Shown: positions 23,719-25,867 of the stretch, piece after piece
Layout of the letters: each line of letters opens with the position of its first letter
Position numbering within the stretch: position 1 is the stretch's first letter
Source of the DNA: RUG14186 sp964644555
Lineage (GTDB): Bacteria > Bacillota > Clostridia > Eubacteriales > Anaerofustaceae
Reading direction: 5' to 3'
DNA length: 25,867 nt
Assembly (NCBI GenBank): GCA_964644555.1
Contig: CAZXWI010000012.1
Coordinates: 1 to 25,867 of the forward strand
The notes under the pieces: model-generated
Told to the model about the DNA's origin: nothing
Seen by the model: only the letters and a program-made list of their open reading frames with translations
Database searches by the model: none
Position numbers and translations under genes: made by a program

Positions 23719-24453
23719 TTAATCCCTTTTGTATATCGGCGAAAGAACTCTCTTATGGTTGCTTATTCTATGCATTCTCTCAATTCGTTTACAAGCTTCT
23801 TCACTTATTTCATTCTCTTTGCCGCAAATATATTTTTCTATTTCCTCATAAGTAACACCCATATCGCCTTCGTCAGTCTGCCCTTCTTTTAATGCAGCAG
23901 AGGGTGCTTTTTCTATAATGGAACTTGGAGCGTTTAAGTAACGAAGGAGTTCATATATTTCCGAAACGAGCAAATCCCCTATCGGGTTAAAATCGCAAGC
24001 TCCATCTCCCCATTTAGTAAAGTAACCCACAAATCTTTCGCATTTGTTGCCCGTTCCTGCCACAAGCAGATTCTTTTCTCTTGCATATGCGTAAAGAGTT
24101 GTCATTCTGAGCCTTGGGTTGATATTCGATGATGCGTCTTCGCCCAAATCTAAAACGGACTCAAAACATGATAGCATTGCCTCTTTTGCCGGTGTTATAT
24201 CTATATTGATTGTATTGATTTTGTACTGTTGTGCCAAAATATTCGCATCCACGGTGTCGGAAGTAAAATTTCTTTTCGAGGAACAGGGCATTATTATACC
24301 GGTGGTGTTATCGCATGCCATTTTGCATAATATTCCCACCAAAGCGCTGTCCTTTCCACCACTGTTACCGAACACAATACCATCGGTTCCGGATGATGCA
24401 ATCATATCTTTTATAAAGGCTACTCTGTTTTCCACCTCTTTCTTACAGTCCAT
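23719..24453 (-). CDS. nadE: Ammonia-dependent NAD+ synthetase
   Basis: The 244-residue protein has P-loop SGGKDS (31-36) of the ATP pyrophosphatase family. Other NadE motifs are NPRLRMTTLYAYAREKNLLV, GTGNKCERFVGYFTKWGDG, DFNPIGDL and PSAALKEGQTDEGDMG. It amidates deamido-NAD using ATP and ammonia. There is no N-terminal glutaminase (nitrilase) domain, so it depends on free ammonia or an outside donor. AGGTGG lies about four bases before the ATG. It is the first gene of the nadE-plsY-rarA-yebC run; the grouping of unrelated housekeeping genes is positional only. Confidence 0.95.
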   Translation of the reverse strand: MDCKKEVENRVAFIKDMIASSGTDGIVFGNSGGKDSALVGILCKMACDNTTGIIMPCSSKRNFTSDTVDANILAQQYKINTINIDITPAKEAMLSCFESVLDLGEDASSNINPRLRMTTLYAYAREKNLLVAGTGNKCERFVGYFTKWGDGACDFNPIGDLLVSEIYELLRYLNAPSSIIEKAPSAALKEGQTDEGDMGVTYEEIEKYICGKENEISEEACKRIERMHRISNHKRVLSPIYKRD

Positions 24454-24488
24454 ATAACCACCTCATATTATTATCGTTTAATTATATC

Positions 24489-24518
24489 ATTTTAAATTCA
24501 ATAAAAAAAGATTGTCAA
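24489..24518 (-). promoter_or_regulatory. Promoter of the nadE-plsY-rarA-yebC operon
   Basis: On the minus strand a perfect TTGACA (plus 24513-24518), an 18-base spacer and TAAAAT (24489-24494) lie about 35 bases before the nadE start. Confidence 0.65.
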
Positions 24519-24550
24519 TCCCACAAGCATTGTTTTCATTAAAAAATAAT

Positions 24551-24581
24551 AAAAAAACGGTAATAATGTAAAATTACCGTT
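24551..24581 (-). terminator. Terminator after the ribbon-helix-helix gene
   Basis: On the minus strand AACGGTAAT and ATTACCGTT form a nine-base-pair stem with an eight-base loop (plus arms 24556-24564 and 24573-24581), followed by a T run. It ends the SPFH transcription unit just before the nadE promoter. Confidence 0.85.
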
Positions 24582-24588
24582 CTTTAAA

Positions 24589-24840
24589 TCAATCATTATA
24601 ATGTTTTTTGACCGCCTCATTCAACAAAAACTCAATCTGTCCGTTAATACTTCTGAAGTCTTCCTCTGCCCAAGAAGCGATTTTATCCCATAATGAGGGA
24701 GAGAGCCTCAGAAGAACCTGTTTTTTCACATTCTCTTTATTTTTTACGGCATTCTCCCTTTGCTTTATCTCTTCTTCGAGAAGTTTTATCTTCTCCAACC
24801 TTTCATTAAGGCGCTTTTCCTTTTCTTCTAAACTATTCAT
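24589..24840 (-). CDS. Small coiled-coil plus ribbon-helix-helix protein
   Basis: The 83-residue protein has two parts. Residues 1-38 are highly charged with leucines at heptad spacing (LEEKEKRLNERLEKIKLLEE), a likely coiled coil. Residues 39-80 read KKQVLLRLSPSLWDKIASWA, then EEDFRSINGQIEFLLNEAVK, the strand-helix-helix pattern of Arc/MetJ-type DNA-binding dimers. It stands 16 bases behind the SPFH gene and shares its terminator, so it is probably co-expressed with that membrane protein. It may be a DNA-binding regulator or, since the coiled coil is unusual for Arc-type proteins, an oligomerisation partner of the SPFH protein. Which of these holds cannot be told from sequence. Confidence 0.8.
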   Translation of the reverse strand: MNSLEEKEKRLNERLEKIKLLEEEIKQRENAVKNKENVKKQVLLRLSPSLWDKIASWAEEDFRSINGQIEFLLNEAVKKHYND

Positions 24841-24856
24841 AGTCGGCCCTCACCGG

Positions 24857-25852
24857 CTAATACAAGCTTCCACTGTTTACTATGGGCTGAGCGTCCTTAT
24901 TTCCGCAAAGGACTACCAACAAGTTTGATACCATGGCAGCTTTTCTCTCTTCGTCCAAAATTACTATTTTGTCCTCGCCCAATTTATCTATAGCCATCTT
25001 AACCATGCCCACAGCACCGTCTACGATCTTCTGTCTTGCGGCAATAATAGCCGAGGCTTGCTGTCTTTGAAGCATTGCAGCTGCAATCTCTTCTGCGTAA
25101 GCCAAATGAGTGATACGCACTTCTTCTATTACCAAACCTGCATTGGCAACCCTCTTTTGCAATTCTTCTCTCATTGTTTCCGCTATTTCCAATGAAGAAC
25201 TTCTAAGCGTCTTTTCTTTTGCATCGTCATCATCTTCTTCATCATCAAATAAATCATACGGATAAAGTCTTGCAGTATTACGAATTGTGGAATCAGTCTG
25301 AATGCTTAAATATTCATAATAGTTTTCCACTGAGAAAACAGCCAACGTCGGGTCGGCAACATGCCATATTACAACAGCTCCGACTATGATGGGATTTCCC
25401 AATACATCATTTACCTTCTGTCTGCCGTTATCCAAAGTTTGCGTTTTCATTGAAATTGCTTTTGATGCATTTATGGGAACAACAACATCTTTACCCTCTT
25501 CCATTGCCTTTTGCTGTTTTGCTGCAGCATCTTGCTTTGCAGCATTAAACATTGGACTGAAACATGTGCAGAATGGGTTCAGAAAATAGAATCCCTCTTT
25601 TTTTATCGTTCCGTAATATTTGCCAAAAAGCGTAAATATTTTTGCCTCATTTGGGCGAACTATTTTAAGCCCTGCAAGCATAATGGGACATACTATTATT
25701 CCCGCAATTCCCAAACATAACAATCCCCAGTTTTTCATAGCACCTATTACGATAAGCCCTATAGAAAGAATTATTCCAATTATTAATACAATCAGCATAA
25801 CAACGCCGTTTAAGCCTTTTATATTCTTTTCTTCGTATTGTTTCATATTCAT
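24857..25852 (-). CDS. SPFH/band-7 domain membrane protein
   Basis: The 331-residue protein has two N-terminal hydrophobic segments (about 14-38 and 42-60), then an SPFH domain from about 65 opening LKIVRPNEAKIFTLFGKYYG. It continues with VNDVLGNPIIVGAVVIWHVA, the helical stretch VRITHLAYAEEIAAAMLQRQ and a coiled-coil-like region (QASAIIAARQKIVDG). SPFH proteins form large membrane rings or microdomain scaffolds. A run of acidic residues (203-210, DDEEDDDD) interrupts the domain and is unusual. The start has AAAGAGG five bases before the ATG, so the gene is complete although it nearly reaches the window edge. It resembles the shorter clostridial flotillin-like proteins rather than HflK/HflC or true flotillins. 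Confidence 0.9.
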   Translation of the reverse strand: MNMKQYEEKNIKGLNGVVMLIVLIIGIILSIGLIVIGAMKNWGLLCLGIAGIIVCPIMLAGLKIVRPNEAKIFTLFGKYYGTIKKEGFYFLNPFCTCFSPMFNAAKQDAAAKQQKAMEEGKDVVVPINASKAISMKTQTLDNGRQKVNDVLGNPIIVGAVVIWHVADPTLAVFSVENYYEYLSIQTDSTIRNTARLYPYDLFDDEEDDDDAKEKTLRSSSLEIAETMREELQKRVANAGLVIEEVRITHLAYAEEIAAAMLQRQQASAIIAARQKIVDGAVGMVKMAIDKLGEDKIVILDEERKAAMVSNLLVVLCGNKDAQPIVNSGSLY

Positions 25853-25867
25853 AAAAGCCTCTTTATC

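Overview
The window looks like chromosomal DNA of a low-GC Gram-positive anaerobe of the class Clostridia. The evidence is the AT-rich composition, AGGAGG-type ribosome binding sites, an ER-type (SipW) signal peptidase with TasA/camelysin-like substrates, a sortase-anchored LPXTG protein, an InlB B-repeat/MucBP surface protein, and PlsY, NadE and YebC housekeeping genes. Almost everything lies on the minus strand; the only clear plus-strand protein gene is a small lipoprotein at 20284-20925. Species cannot be named from the sequence alone.

Layout, left to right. (1) 49-6696, envelope and stress block: in transcription order, a cardiolipin synthase, an OmpR-type response regulator with its histidine kinase (4-base overlap), an acyl-ACP thioesterase and a small alarmone synthetase, a terminator, then an M3-type metallopeptidase lipoprotein. 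(2) 6996-7384: a decayed RCC1-repeat gene, not an intact ORF, carrying a frameshift and a stop codon. (3) 7460-9936: a membrane-anchored metallophosphoesterase, an allulose-6-phosphate 3-epimerase (AlsE-like) and a ROK allose kinase (AlsK-like), ended by a clear terminator. (4) 9937-10339: a non-coding gap with two promoter-plus-hairpin units on the plus strand. (5) 10340-19133: the most distinctive region, an eight-gene minus-strand cluster encoding SipW signal peptidase, four TasA/camelysin-like secreted proteins, a 1372-codon repeat adhesin interrupted by one in-frame TAA, a fifth TasA-like protein with a longer cytosolic tail, and an LPXTG-anchored TasA-like protein.

(6) 19134-20283: non-coding DNA with the SipW promoter region, bidirectional terminators, a tRNA-Ser(GGA), and a second copy of that tRNA's 3' end and terminator fused to a GC-rich block. 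(7) 20284-20925: a plus-strand lipoprotein that converges, through a 17-bp stem terminator, on (8) 21004-24453: a tight operon nadE-plsY-rarA-yebC with a recognisable promoter. (9) 24589-25852: an SPFH/band-7 membrane protein followed by a small coiled-coil plus ribbon-helix-helix protein.

How the parts fit: the 10-19 kb cluster reads as a self-contained surface-fibre system. SipW would process the TasA-like subunits, the large adhesin would supply binding modules, and the LPXTG protein could tie the structure to peptidoglycan through a sortase encoded elsewhere. Two features suggest control or decay of this system: a pair of overlapping, mutually exclusive hairpins between subunit genes (16378-16446), and the ochre codon at 15547-15549 that should abolish the adhesin unless it is read through or is a sequence error.
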